Below are positions 25,871 to 39,660 of a stretch of DNA of 64,000 nucleotides, in pieces. A program made the translations under genes and the position numbers. Source of the stretch: Straminergon stramineum (lineage: Eukaryota > Streptophyta > Bryopsida > Hypnales > Calliergonaceae); assembly GCA_963920665.1 (NCBI GenBank), contig OY987268.1, forward strand, positions 15,130,501 to 15,194,500, in the 5' to 3' direction. The first letter of the stretch is position 1. Each line of letters starts with the position of its first letter. The notes below the pieces were generated by a model that saw only the letters and a list, made by a program, of their open reading frames with translations, was not told where the DNA came from and did not search any database.

Positions 25871-28800
25871 TAGAAGTTTGCCGAATGCCATGGTTTCTAA
25901 TTTCAACTGGGGGATATGTATCCCCAATGAAACGCTTTCCAATTTTGATTGGGGGAAGCCCAAGGTCTAACTCCTCCCATTCACCTTCCTTCCCAACTAT
26001 CCAAGTAGCTGGAGTATAAAAAATATGTCCCTTATATCGGAGCACCTTCTTCTTATTAATGTCTAGCCTGATCTTAATCTTGTCACGCGTGCCTGAAAAC
26101 CGCACAGGGGACAACGAACACAATGTAGACAACATTACAAAGTCCTCCTCATGAAGCGTAAGTTTATAACATCCATCAAGGATGAGTTCCTGAAGGTTTT
26201 TCGACTCACTCAAGGTAGGCAACCGCTCTAGGCAAAAACAACCACTAAGGTCAAGGGATCGCAATGCTTGCAAGTCACCCATTCCATCCATTTGAGTCAT
26301 CCAATTTGAAGACAAGTCCAACACTTGTAATTGCTTGAATACTTCCAAACAAGGTGCCTCATGAAGTTGCCCCCTTGCATAATAAAGCTCTTGAAGTTGA
26401 TGTGGAATCCAATCTTTAAGAGGGTTTGAGTGGGTATCAATTTTCAAAGTTTGCAAGTTGGTCAAAGATAGCATACTCGATGCCTCCCACGAATTTCCAC
26501 AATCGATGAGCACCTCCAATCGAAGTAAGCCATCAAGTTGGTCCAACCTCGGAATTTCAATCCCATGAATACCCCGAATCTGAAGGGCATGCAATCTAGA
26601 TGGCCTTGTTGTAGTAGGAACCAATAAGGTCTGCAAACCTTCAATATAATAAATCTTCACACTTTCCAAGGATGAACAATTGCTCAGATCCAATAGTACA
26701 CCAACTTTGATTTCACAAAGCTTAATCTTGATCAAGTTTTTGCATCGTGTAAGCATGTTAGAGCCCGACAACTCAAATCGCCCTCTTATATTCAAAGAGC
26801 CCAACAACACACATTGCCCATTTACATTCAAATATCTTAGGGATGTTGCAAATTGATCCCCCAAATGTGTCATGGATGTGCTACTGCCTCCAAAAAGTGA
26901 AGTCCGCCAGTCAAAAAAAGTGAGGTACTTCAATGATTCGAGGCCCTCAAGTCTCTCCAAACAACTCAAATTGTAAAGCTCCAAGCTTCGCAAACAAATC
27001 ATGCCCTCCAAGTTCAAGCTTCCTTCGACAAATTTCAAACCACAAAGTTGCAATACACCAACATTGGAGAAGTTTTGCCAAACAATGCCCTCCAAACTTT
27101 TGATTGGATTAGCGGGGACGCAATAATCACATTGCTTGCCTTCAAACGATTTTTCTTCTTTTTCATATATAGAGAGGCGAGACAATTTTGGCCAACATCC
27201 ACTACCACGTGGAGCCTCAAGCTTAGAGAGATCCCCATCAATCACGTGTAGAAGCATCCACTTTCGATTGGACATGTCTATTGCTTCACCAAGCTTCCCA
27301 CCCACTTCTTGTGCTACAAATTCATGATACAAATCATGTGTGGTGAACCTTCCCAATGTCAAATCCGCATCTTGCAATAAGCCTTTCCGTTTGAGGCTAT
27401 TCAACTATCATTAAAATACAACCACAAATAATTAGATCACATAAGCTACAACATCCACCATTATAATCAAGTAGTCTTAAAACAATGACTTTCAAACACT
27501 ACATCCTAAAATCTTGTCCATGATCCATCCAATAGGCTTTTCTAATTCAAAATATGGATGAATGGAAGCAATTCATGTACCTGACTTTGTAGCCCTAATT
27601 CATCATTTCCATACACAACAAATAGCTTCTCCTTCACACTTATCCAAGGTCTAGATAAATCGTCATATTTGATACCAAGAAGAAAGAAGACCACATCCAT
27701 AAACAAAGTTTGCTCCACTGGATGTAGTAGATCAAAACTACTTCGAAGCACATTGAAGACACCATTCTCTCCTGTAAAGGGTCTAGACTCCCACACCTTC
27801 GATAAGCGATGCTCCCATTTGGAAGGCTTCTCTTTAGATTCAGATAGCTGCCTACCCAAGGCCTCTAAAGCCAACGGATGGTAATGATAACTTCCTCCAT
27901 CCCCTTTGCAAAAGTAACACTTCCAAACAAACCTCTCAATAGAGTCCATATCCTCTCTTGTTGTCAATTGTTTCCCATCAATAGCATGATATAAAAATAA
28001 ACTTCTTGCATCGTCTAGCCCTAGTTCAGGCATTTCCAAACATGCATCTCCATTGATTCCCAAAAGAGCAAGAGTACTTTGAGACCGAGCTGTTACAACT
28101 ACTAAGCTATCTTCATGGAAAGGAGTTTTCAAGAACATCTTGGCTTGCTTGATGGAATTGTTATCGTCACATACGTTGTCTATGGCCAAGAACGTTTTTT
28201 GATTGCGCAAATTCTTGTGCAAAACATCTTGACACTACAAACACAAAAAAGGCATAAGACTTAGCTTACCACATTTCAAGTGACAAGGACTACAATATCA
28301 ATCCTAACTTAAAAGGAATTCATATGCAAAATCATTCTTATCATGTTGAACTACATAGTAGATTAGATTCACCAATGTGGTGAACTACTAAAGACCATAC
28401 CATCATGCATATCATTAAGGGAAATAAGAAGACAAAAAATGAACACTAACAATCACATAACCTACATCTAGAGTTCAAAGCTCGAATTAATCCATTTTAG
28501 ATCTATGAAAATACCATTCACAAAGAAATACACTCTAGGTATTAGGCATTGGGCACTAACCTCCCCTTCACCCAATTGGCAAACCAAATCTGGACTTTTC
28601 CTTGTCAACTTGAGTGTTGCATATTGTAATAACTCCTTGGAATTGGAACATGTGTTGTCAAATTCAACATGGCACACCCTCCCCTCATACTCATTTGACA
28701 ATTCATTGCACAAAGTCTTGCAAATGGTGGTCTTGCCAATACCACCTACTCCATAGATGCCCACCACTTTCACATTGAACTCTTGTGATAACCCAATTTG

Positions 28801-29926
28801 TTTCATCTTATCTATAACAACCTATCAAACAACCACCAACAAAAAGTAGAAGAGTTGAGAAATCCAATATTTGTACACTATCTACAAATTCTGAAAATTC
28901 TCAAGCAATATTGAACTCTTCCATGAATCTAAAATATCCATCTCACTCATGAAATGTTTATTTTCATCAAGCAAAATTTAGGCCACTCAAAACTCAGTGC
29001 TTCATGTAATCCAAAAGACAAAACATTCAAAAAAGAATGTCAATAGAAAGAATGCCATGGTCAATACCTTGTGAGTATTTCCTTGAACATGTGAATCATG
29101 CCACTTGATATCGGGCAAAACTAGATCGCAAATGTGGGAGACAATTTCATTCTCATATGCCACAATCCCCTTGGATTCTCGATTCAAACCATTGAAATTA
29201 GTCAACGCATCAATTGCAAAGTTCCAATCATCCACCTTGATTCGCCCTTCAACTCGATCTTCATTTGCAAATGTCTTCCATTTCTGCAACCATCTTTGCC
29301 GTCGCTCCTCATCCTCCAAATCACTCATTGAAAGCCCATAAAATAGGGGGAGAATAGCTACATTCATATTTGACTTCAACACCTTACTTGCCTGTACAAA
29401 GGCATTGAGTTCAATCATTGGCCACTTGGACATGAAGTACTCCTCCGACACCACCACAACAAACAACTGACATTGTTCAACAGCCTTGATGATCAAGCTT
29501 GGAAATTCTCTACCCTTGGGCAAACTTCCACGACGTTGGTCAAAGAATGGATAGCGGCAACAACCTTCCAAGGCTTCACACAAATGCTCCACAAAATCCT
29601 TTTGAACTCCACTATGGCTCAAAAAAATCTTGTGCTTGGGTTCCAAAACAAGATCACCACCCACTCCCTCACTTGACCTACAACACAACAAAATCTTTCA
29701 AGTGTTTATAAAGTTCATTGATCCATGATTCGATAACAAATAGCAACATGCAATTGCTCAATAGATAATTCCACATGAAAATCTATAGAAAAGTACAAAA
29801 TTGTCATTTTGAGAGTGAGAGAAACTCTCTAGGTGTCCACAAGAAAGACAATTCAAGACTTGTAGCACATTACCTTTGCTCAAGAGCTTGAGAACTTTCC
29901 CCAACAATACTTTTTCTTTTCTTCAT
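25710..29926 (-). CDS. TNL2: complete TIR-NBS-LRR immune receptor
   Basis: Five exons on the minus strand: 29926-29874 (53 bp), 29677-29068 (610), 28821-28561 (261), 28234-27581 (654) and 27404-25710 (1695 with stop), predicting 1090 aa. Junctions are GT-AG; phases are 2,0,0,0. Exon 1 gives MKKRKSIVGESSQALEQ. The TIR exon has KIFLSHSGVQKDFVEHL and KWPMIELNAF. The NB-ARC has P-loop GIYGVGGIGKTTICK, kinase-2 FLAIDNVCDD, RNBS-B SLVVVTARSQ and YHPLALEALG. An MHD variant THDLYHEF begins the LRR exon (NLQTLKIDT, LQVLDLSSNWMTQMDGMGDL and similar). The C-terminus is acidic. The last 18 residues (LILKRCMRWK...) come from a frameshift in the acidic repeat. Without it a longer frame reaching NIQETYD would be read, as in TNL3. 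No other lesion is seen; likely functional, acting in the cytosol or nucleus. Confidence 0.9.
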
Positions 29927-31019
29927 CGCATGCCTATAAAAACATATTCATTGAATACAGATTTTAGTATTCAATCCTACTCCTAAATAATCTATTGTGC
30001 AAATTCGTTATCACATGCACCATTTAGTACTCTATCTAGCTCTAAATATTCCATTGAGCAAATGTCAACTCTTTCTACTCTTAACCATTCATACAAGTAC
30101 TTAGTACTAAAGGAATTAATACTAGATCTACACTCTTACCAATACTACTAATTTTGCTCCTACAATACTATGTGCTAGCCATTATTGAATCTTTCAAGTC
30201 CTCATCATGTCTTGCCATGAAAAAGTAAGTTTACTTTAGAACTTAGTCCTATACATTGATATGAAACTTGCCTAGAGTGAGTCATAAGAATATCCCTCCT
30301 ACAACTTGTTCAATTGGTGGTAATCATTTATGATGCCAACATATTCACAACCAACAAGTGAATGATCATAATCAAGAAAGCCACACATCATAAAAATAAA
30401 AATCAATCACTTGCTTAAAGGACTCCTCTTTACACAACCATGCAAACTTCTAAGAAAACATCAAAACATAGAACAAATCATGATAAACATTGAAATTTGC
30501 TACATAATGTCTACCTTCACTTTGGAGAAGTTGAAAAGAGTTCCAAAAGTTAGTTTTAAGTCATTGGCAAATTCCAAACAACAATGGATCATTCTAGAGG
30601 TCTCAACATTGTCCTAAAATTCAAAGGTACATGGATCCTACTATGTCTCTAAAACCCTAGCCAACCAAGAGGCCCAAAAGTCAATCCAAGATTCTTTAAG
30701 CAATTCAAAGGAAGTCATGACAAACTAATCTTGTTACACTATAATTTGATCAAACAATTTGGGATAAAGGAATCTTAATCATTTCTTTGTCAAGATACAA
30801 ACAACCCTTCAGTGCTCCATATCTCATATCTTACTTTTGTTAATTTAGCCACATGCACAAAAGAAATCTGGCAACCTACAGCATATTTGCTAATTCACCA
30901 TTGTTTAATAATCAAATTTATGATTCTACCGACAATAAGGTAATTGCCATGTTTGGTGTACTTAGAAGGATATTCGAGCTTCCCGAAAACTCAGAGTAAA
31001 AAGATTCGGAAAAGAAGCC
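29927..31019. promoter_or_regulatory. TNL2 5' flank, shared with TNL3
   Basis: About 1.1 kb, AT-rich, collinear with 56680-57804 upstream of TNL3 and partly with 3207-3470 upstream of TNL1. It presumably holds the promoter and 5' UTR. A TTTTTATAG just before the start region could be an intron acceptor or a TATA-like run. No transcription start can be fixed. Confidence 0.4.
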
Positions 31020-34000
31020 CTGCAATACAATAACCATAGATACATAGCAAGGGGTCATCCAGCAGCACACTCCAAACACATACTACTTTCCGATTCAGAA
31101 CTGATGAGTGCATCAAAGAACAAAACGAAATTCGGCTTACGAAGGAGGTTCAAGCAAAAAATGGTTGAAAGAGGAAGGAGGGCAATACACACCGTACGTG
31201 ATTTCAGCAGGTGCAGGCTCCAGGTAGGCCGATGTTGCAAAGACAGGGACGCTGACGTTGCAAACTGAAGCCACCTCCAAGCAACTGCGGATGGGAACTT
31301 AAGCTTCCTCGCAGACACTTCAAGTTCTCTCTAAACTTGCACAGTGACGGAGGGTTTGCAGACAAACTGGGTCAAAGGGAGTCCAGTACTCTAACGTGTT
31401 AGGCTGGCCCTCCACGTTCGCTCCAGAGATGCTGGCACAGTGCAGACACAGAGTCAGCAAAATCCCAGGGAGGATTGCCTAAGAAGTGAAAAACAGAGGG
31501 GGAAGCACGTTCTATCAGAAGGCGTCGTTGCTTATTAGCGTCCTTGCAACGGGTGACGCACAGTGAGGGTTGGCTCTTTTCAGTGCAGAGTGATAAACTA
31601 CCAAAAATATGGAAACTCAAAATCAATTCTGAAACAACTATTAGTGTTATTTTTTTGTTCCACGAGAAAATTGCAAACAATTTCCAAACGGGGTACTCTA
31701 GCACTTTCTTCCAGAAGAACTTCAAATTCTTTATTCAAGCGAAATTCATCATCGATGTTTAAGAAAACACATCACTGTTTCAGAATCCTACTAAAAAATC
31801 CACAAGAGTTTATTATCTCATGCATCCATGTTTTATAATATTCTCGTATCAGGAAAAATGCTGGAACCACCAGAGAGGACTCCAAAGCGATGGGTGATAT
31901 GTTGGGGATGCCACGCTGGTCCCTCGTATTACGCCTACATCGCTTGATTCGATAACAAAGTAAAAGGACAACGTCGCGAGGTATTGGAATAAAGCGCAAG
32001 TTCAAACATAAGTCAGCTGAGGATGAACCACCATCAGTTCGTGCTCCTGTGAGGGACAATTCATGCAAAACTTAGAATCACAATACACAATTTAAGTGCA
32101 TCTACATTATTCGAATTACAATACCAGAAAATTCAACGCCTGGTCACTAGAAAAGATTGAAGTCCACATACCTATCTCCGCAAGCATTCGATCTCGTCAA
32201 GCATTCGATCTCCTCAAAAATAAGTCGATTCTGCACTCAGAAAACTTTAGTCACAATAAGTCTACAGATTGGAATACAAGTGCCTCTCCAAAGACATCCC
32301 AAAGCAGTAATGCACCTGAAGCACATCTGGAGATGCAGAGAGAAATTACGGAGGACTCATGTGCACTAACTATTGCCCCCAATCGAACTGTATAGCAATT
32401 CACATGAGAGACAACCTGTAGACTTGTTGTTCTTGCTCTTACTCGCGAGGCACGCAATTCCAGTTGCTGCTCCAGATGCAACAAGTCAGCAACCTTCAAC
32501 GCTCAAAGTTCCTCACCCAGCATGTGCCTGCAAGCAAAAATCGTCATTCACAGAAAGCAGATAGCACAGAAAGCAAAGCATCAGATACTAATCTTTAAGG
32601 AATCGCTGAGCAAGATCGACGGCATGGCCAGGGGGTCTGCTTCTAATAAAAAATTTAAATCCGAGAACGAATAGTTTTCTGTCGGGTGGGAGGGTATGGG
32701 ACAGGGCTTCTGCCTCTTTTCGCTGTATAGTGAGCCCACACTGAGGCCAGAGACTCCTTCAACGGACATATCTCGAAAATCTATGAATATTTCAAATTGG
32801 GCTCAGGAGAAGAGTTATGAAGCACCTTGTGCATTTCCGTAATTCCATCACGAATTTAAAATGCAAGTATCAGTGTGTTTTCAATCCAGGACACAACATA
32901 CTGTACAGCAGGGGTTTGAATAGTAATCCTCTGGCCCTTAACCCCCGAAGGACAGGCCCATGACCACTGATTTCAGGTCTCATTGTCCATCACTCTGATT
33001 GCTGCAATTTTGCAACTAAATGTGAATGAAAATTTTTATATTTATTTTTCAAAGATGAAGTCATGTGTTGAATATAAGTCATCAAATTTTCAAATTTCTT
33101 GAGAAAAATTAGATATTATTGCGAATTCTCTGAGAGAAAAATGAAGAAAATTTATGTTACATACAAAATATACTTGAAAAATCTGAAATTTTCACCATAG
33201 ATGTATATGATAGTATATATCATCATAGTATAAACTGAAATTACCATGTCACTCTACAGTTAGAAAATTAAAAAACCATGGTCATAGGTTCGAAGTTCAT
33301 TTTGGTATACAGAGTAAAAACCACATTTAATAAGCTTCATTTCCACAGTTAAAATCAAATTCAATAATATCTCATTTTTATGCTTTAATTTCACATCAAG
33401 AGTAAATAGGCAAAAAATGGCCAAAAATACACTGCAAAGGGTGATCCTTGGATTAAGCATCTTCGTCTTTGGGGAAATCAATAATACCATAATGAGGGAA
33501 TTTGGAACACTATACACCAAAAATGTACTCAAGCAGCTTTCCTTAGAGTTAGATGAAAAAATATTTGCTTTCATCCTATACTCATAGATGAAGTCATCCA
33601 AAAGACACTCAGTGTCTGCAGCAGCGTTACAGGGGTAACCAAGATATTTGCTGTACACAGCTGTGTTTGACTAGCAAACTTAGAGCATTTTTTCAGAAAG
33701 ACATTATTCCATGTTGACAGCAACTCCGCATCCCAACAATATTCCCAGTGAGGTTCTAATTTCTTATCGCACTCGAGAGGCAATCAAACATTAGAATCAA
33801 GTCTAAAAAATCTTTCCTTTCATAGAATAATGCAACAGTTTTAGTTGAGCACCGGTGCAGGATCAAAATTACACCTGAAAACTTGAACATAGGAATCTTA
33901 GAAGCTTGAAAGATCGTAAAGAGTTCTGACCTGATGTTCTGATTAGAACTCATCGGAACACAATCTCATGATCTCATGGATTCCAGAACAATTTGCTCAC

Positions 34001-34321
34001 ACAGAATGATGTGCAACAATTTCAGTTCGAAATCAAAGCAATAGACAACAGGAATCATGCGTCAATAATTTGGCAAGCCTTGCCATATAAAAAATTAAAA
34101 GCTAGGAAGAATATTACAAATTGTGGGCTGGTGACACAATTTTGGACTCACATCAACCAAACCTGATGATCCCATAGACTCCAAGACAATCTGTTTACAA
34201 AGACTGATGTGCAAACATTTCAGGTGGAAAACAATTATACCAGGAATTATACCTCAAGAATCTGCAAAAACTTTCATGATAAACGCTCTAAATGCTTGCC
34301 AGGATCTAATCACTTGTGCAC
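31020..34321. repeat. R1 repeat, copy b
   Basis: Longest uninterrupted R1 copy, about 3.3 kb. The head (to about 31470) matches the R2 head at 34325-34750. It has empty sites for all three insertions seen in copy c: GACAACCTGTAGAC near 32410, CGCTGTATAGTGAG near 32723 and GAATTTAAAATGC near 32851. The distal half contains the conserved minus-strand frame at 33571-33783. Confidence 0.8.
33571..33783 (-). other. Trp/Cys-rich open frame kept in R1 copies b and c
   Basis: Minus-strand frame MPLECDKKLEPHWEYCWDA... of 70 codons, closely matched at 61231-61019. In the first 43 codons I count about three silent and two replacement differences, which is not decisive. A T-rich tract and AG precede the TGCGATAAG, so it may be an internal exon instead of a start. 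A second frame over the 3' half (YSKYLGYPCNAAADTECLLD) is also open. Family unknown. Confidence 0.25.
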
Positions 34322-36665
34322 TGATAACCATAGATTCATAGCAAGGGGGCATCCAGCAACACACACCAAGTGCATACTACTTTCCTACTTAGAAGTGATG
34401 AGTGCATCACAGTACAGAACGAAATTGAGTTCACGAACCAGGTTCGAGGAGAAAATGGTGGAAAGACGAAGGAGGGGGCAATGCATACCATACGCGGTCT
34501 TCAGCGGGTGCAGGCTCCAGGCAGGACGATGTTGCAAAGACGGGGACGCTGGCGTTGCAAACTGAAGGTACCTCCAAGCAAGCGCCGATGGGAACTCAAG
34601 CTTCGTTGTAGAACCTTCAAGTTATCTCTGGACTTGCGCAGGGATGGAGGGTTGGCATACAAACTGGATCAAAGCGAGCCCAGTACTGTACCGCGTGAAG
34701 CCGGCCCTCGAAGATCGCTCCGCAGTTGCTGACTCTGTGCAGACACATAGTCAGAAAAATCCCAAGGATTCATATAAATCCATGATCCTTTAGGGTTCAC
34801 ACACATACGGAAATCTAATTGCATATAGGGAAACCGGAAGATGCTTGGAGCTCACAAATTGATCGCTCGGAAATGAAAACTAAACTCCATAGTGCTGTAA
34901 AATGGAAAGTCAAGACATGATACGGACGACCTGGATAGACTGGTAGACAGGCAAAGTCACGAGTTAACTGGAAACTCTAAGCTCTCCTTCCCTCTCCCAA
35001 AACATGCCATGCGTACAGAAGAAGGGTCCTACGCCTTCACAGAGTCTAAACAATCCAACAGTCTCAATCTCTTCAATACCGTGACGAACTCAGAATACGA
35101 AATAACCCGAGAAGCAACGGAAATATGTACCGGAAACTGTCAATTGCGCACTACAACTGTGTCCACGTCTGTGAAACTGCCTCAGACTACACGCTTAATC
35201 CAGACTTAAAAGGAGTGCGCAGCATCTACTGAGTAACGCGCGCCATAAGATGTTGCTCTTCGTGCCATCAGCTGCGCAAGAACAGGCTCCTGCGGGATAA
35301 AAAAGCCCCAAACTCGAACCCTAACATGGCTTGAACTCAAGCTTTGGCTTGAACTTACCTCAACGCTTTCGATGTCGCCAATACTTGCGGGTTACAAAAA
35401 CCACGGTCGGTGATGGACAATCGCCAGAAGGCTTCTGGATCCCCCAGACACACGTTACAATCCCCAGCTAAAGAGCGTCGCCCCTTAGAAGATTCAATTG
35501 TCGGTACAGCTAAATCGATCTACATCAAAGAATCCACCGACAATGAACACCGAATCCAACAGCTTCACACTCTACACGCCGATAGAAATCATCGCCCAAA
35601 CTCTCACAGCGATTCAAACCGCTTCAGAAATCCTCAGCACAGAAGTGTTTTCCATTGCGTGTACAGAACGATAGCAAAGAACAAACCCTAGTTCATCTCC
35701 ACAGTTCCAGTAACCCCCGCTGGACAAGAACTGCCCGCACCATCTAAAGCCTCTCTCATCAAATTCAAATGAAGGCGAGATCCATCAGCCTCCTGGAAAA
35801 TGACAGATCCTGAAGACACGCCTGGACACGCGGGACCTCTCTTGAGGGAAGAAGGAACTCGTTTCTGCTTCTAAACTCGAACCCTACTGTAGGCTCACTT
35901 TGCCTAGTCGGGCGGAGCTGGGCCAGGGAAGCAGCCGGGAAATTCACTTGCAGCTGGAGCACACAGACGTGGAAGTTTTCGAGGACGCAGGGGGAGATGT
36001 GAGGGAGGCAGGCCTGAATCCTCCAGGCAGGTCAGTGGAAAGAACTGTCCACTGCCCGTTCTCCGTACCAGTGTTTGTGTGCAGGGATTCTGGTACCGGG
36101 GGTTGGTGGGGAAGGTGGACCCCCCCTCCAATAGCTTCAGAGAATCGGGGCAAGCTATCTCTTGTCTGCATCAGCCGTCGCTTTTTCATCTCTGTGGACA
36201 CTGCTGTGAATCTGCGTGGACTTTGATGAAGGGATTGAGTCGTCTGATTGTATCCAGTCTCTCAAAGCTATCTTTGTCTTTTCTTTTCACATTCATTTTT
36301 GAAACGTTATGTTTATTGAAAACCAAGTCTCAAATTGACATATGGATTCCTTTGATCTGTTGTCATCAGTATTTTCGAGGGTCTTGAGGGTCTGAATGGA
36401 AGGTTTCTATGGATGAGCTTAGCATGACTTTCCTTTGCAAATACGCATACACTCTAAAGAGATCATCAACCTATTTCGAAGAGAATATGAATGGGATCAG
36501 TGATCGCACTATATAACGATAAACATGAAGCCTCAAGAGAAAACTCTGGCTGTGGACTTTATGTGCCGGATAGATAAGCTTTGCTTGCTGTAATCAGAAG
36601 ATAGTTGCTCTGTATGCTCGGACATCATAGTTACCCGCACAACTGTTTCGATAGTACATGGCCAA
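34322..36665. repeat. R2 repeat, copy b
   Basis: Full-length partner of 6283-8615, directly after R1 copy b in the same order and orientation. Plus- and minus-strand frames of 85-108 codons near 35900-36230 overlap each other. They are not kept intact in copy a, so I do not call them genes. Confidence 0.75.
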
Positions 36666-38826
36666 GTGCGTGCCTGTGAGATTTCACTGACGTTCTTCGA
36701 AAAGCAGTGGCACCGGAAATCCACCAAAGCTCGTATCTCCAGTGTAGCAACACCGTCTGCAATTCATGCAATCTTTCTGCAAGGGAAAGCCATGGTCGGT
36801 TCACTGCCAAGAAGAGAATTAGGGCTTGCATCTCGACGACCCAGAAGATTCCTCCCATCCCCATTACCTGAACCTCATCTCTAGGTACGAGCCTAACTGA
36901 AAGGATAGTCCTCAAACCATGAATTGCAGAACCAAATCAACAACCCAATACACCCAAAACTAATCACGATAAGAGAAGCTAAGCCCAATGCTCTTGTGAA
37001 ATAAGCGCTCAATACATTCAAGTAAAATCTTATCAAATGTATATCTAGCTAATTGCATCTCTTAATCTGAATTTCAACGTTTAAAGCATCGTCCCACATT
37101 AATTATATAATCAGTCTTCCACTCTGCACATAATGCACTAGATCACTATGGAACAGAGAAACCTCTCATCCAATGTGAACCTTGTGCTTTACTACACGAG
37201 TCACTGTGCAAAACATTGGCAGCAGCCCAGGTATGAGCTGCACAAGGCAAAGCTGCCATTAAGTTTAAAGGTTTCAAACTCTCAATACTTCGAAGCATAT
37301 GTTTGAAAAAGAGTCACTCCGGGGATTCATGTGGTATTAAGCCGAAATGTAGATTTACTTCGAATATGAACATTACTGAGATTTCAGAAAAATTTCAGGA
37401 AACTCTTCACAAAGCTCCCGTTCTTATCAGTTTTGCGAGAAATTTATCTCACGTAGCGATGCTTTGTTTTCAGTTGACTGTATGCACAACTCTTCCTCTT
37501 CGATTTCTCGATTCAATGGCGGTTCGCACCCAAGATGCAGATCGTGATCAAGCAAGGTTTCCCACAAGTGAATTGGTTTGTTTGAAAATATAGAAATTCG
37601 AAAAGAATTTATGATTCATTTCAGTTCATGCATTGACACTTTAGGGTTTAGATAGGGTTCTAGTGGCAACGCCACTGGTGCACTTCGTTGCTGCAAGCTT
37701 CTGTGACTGCTGTGCCCCTGGCGATGGTCCGGAATATTTATTGCATCGTTCCTCCCGCAGAAAAAGCTCTTTTCAAGTTTGACCACTTTCTAGTTTCTCA
37801 CGTGTCGATATTCTGGATTTAGGCGCATGGGTTTGATAGATTTGTTGAAGAATTTATGTCCGTACTAGAAATTTAGGGTAACTTGGAGAGCAAGAGATTC
37901 ACAACATCCCTCAATTACTAAAACTCCATGATCCAAGTTGCGTATTTAAATAAGAAGACAGTGCATAGAAGTTAGGGACTTAGAAAGCGTGCCATGGAGG
38001 TGGTCAGTATAGGATTAGGTGACAAGCTGCAGAGGTCCTATCTAATGGAAATGCCGTGTAATAATACTACCAGATGGGGGGGTCGTTTGAAAAATTGTCT
38101 CAATGTTTGGCACTTGTGGAAAACTTGGAGGACTTCACCTTGGCATTTGTAATGGTATTTATTAGTTGTGATCGATGTGGAGTTGTAAACTTCATTAAGA
38201 AAGCAAATTTCACCAACCACCAAAGATGTATTTATTGTAAAACTTTACGTGGAAAGAAGTCTAGATCATCAACATCGAGCTTCAAGGATTGGTTGAAGAG
38301 GCCTTTGTAGTACCTGAATTATCCAAATGACAACTTCACTTTTGCTAAATTTTTGGAGAGTGCAAATGTCTTCCATTAAGAAAAACCATATGACTCTACA
38401 TTTCTTGTGGATGATTGGATATGCCTTTGTGTGTGGGACATCATCAATTTGTTTCAAAATGTTTGTTTCCACAGGCCCTTCAAGTTAGAAGATGTCAAAG
38501 TGAAATCAACCACATATTGGAGAGGATATACTTCATCATCCAGAGGATGGTTGGTTGGAATTATATAAACTCATGGAAAAATAGGAGGCCTTATCCAACA
38601 TGACTTTACTACCAAAATCCTATATTAGCTCTTTTTACATTGTTTTTGCCCCCAACCAATGGTGAGAACTTGGACCTAGGCCCAACATCATCAATTGGGT
38701 CACCCAATACAATAGAATTGTCATACTCTATCCCAAGCACTTACAACTAGTAGCAATTTATGCAAGGTTACATGGGTTGTGAAGGTGCAATCATAGTCCC
38801 TTTCATTTTGTATAGTGATTAAACAA
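36666..38826. other. Intergenic with decayed coding-like patches
   Basis: No complete gene. Three patches stand out. 37516-37557 (MAVRTQDADRDQA then AG/GT) looks like a short first exon. 37670-37830 has a GC-richer frame (MVRNIYCIVPPAEKALFKFD). 38074-38310 is described separately. I recognise none of them, and no splice chain joins them convincingly. Confidence 0.3.
38074..38310 (+). pseudogene. Decayed ORF with a four-Cys pattern
   Basis: 78-codon frame with CDRCGVVNFIKKANFTNHQRC and CIYC: two CxxC pairs about 18 residues apart, as in a zinc ribbon. The same frame continues past the stop with further coding-like sequence (YLNYPNDNFTFAKFLESANV, FLVDDWICLCVWDI, then FKLEDVKVKSTTYWRGYTSS after a shift) up to about 38620. 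This suggests a longer gene broken by stops. Family not recognised. Confidence 0.3.
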
Positions 38827-38869
38827 CACTACAACAAAATGGGTGTTTTATGACTGCAAAAAATGATTG

Positions 38870-39660
38870 CAATGAGTCGTAAAATCTCAAAATATGACTT
38901 AGGCAGAAAACACTGTAGATGACACGCGATATTATTGGGTCTAGTCATTACCGACTAGTCAAATTTTTTATGAGTCATATTTGCAGTCATTTGTATTGGA
39001 GGTATACTTAGCCGTATATTGCCTATGTGGCATATATGTTGGCTATCCTTGGAGTCTTGACTTTTCCTTGAATTGCCTGGGCAAAAGAAAAAAAAGTCTA
39101 CGTAGCATATGACTCTATGTAGTCATATTTTTGGCTGACGTGGAATATGACTATATTGAGTCATATTTTGGTTCATGTGGCATATGACTCTATGTAGTCA
39201 TATTTTTGGTTAACGTGGAATATGACTTCTATGAGTCATATTTTTAGTCGATGTGAAAAATGACTCTCATGAGTCATATTCTCTATATGTTAATGTAAAA
39301 ATGACTTTAGTGGGTTGTATTTTTTGTTGATGTGGAATATGACCTTCATGAATCATATTTTTGGTTGATGTGAAAAATGACTCTCGTGAATCATATTTTT
39401 TGTGATTATGAAAAATGACTTTTATGAGCCATATGCTCTACATGTTGATGTATAAATGACTCTAGAAAGTCATAATTTTTTCTTGATGTGAAATATGACC
39501 TTCATGAGTCATAATTTTATTGATGTGAAATATGACTAATGTAAGTTATATTTTAGCTCATGTAGTAGTCCACATGGAATATTACTTGTAATTTTATGAA
39601 TGAATATAGTCATAATTTTAAAAGTATAGAGTCACATTAATAACATGATTGTGAACATTA
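38870..39660. repeat. CACTA left subterminal repeat array
   Basis: Roughly ten imperfect units of about 50-60 bp pairing ATATGACT with AGTCATATTTTT, often joined by GATGTGGA. Each unit could form a small hairpin. Confidence 0.75.

Noticed and set aside
25747..26019. Ser-rich plus-strand frame opposite the TNL2 acidic tail
   Set aside because: Antisense reading of an acidic minisatellite; a composition artefact.
31055..31318. Minus-strand frame in the R1/R2 head resembling an organelle presequence (FPSALAWRCLQFATSASPSL)
   Set aside because: It recurs in five heads, but none has an in-frame ATG with upstream stop in a sensible place, other frames are equally open, and no downstream exon could be joined.
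35904..36226. Three overlapping frames of 75-108 codons in the R2 body
   Set aside because: They overlap on both strands in a GC-rich stretch and are broken in copy a; best explained by composition.
38870..39660. Regularly spaced repeats resembling a CRISPR array
   Set aside because: Units vary in sequence and spacing, lie inside a CACTA element, and the DNA is plant nuclear.
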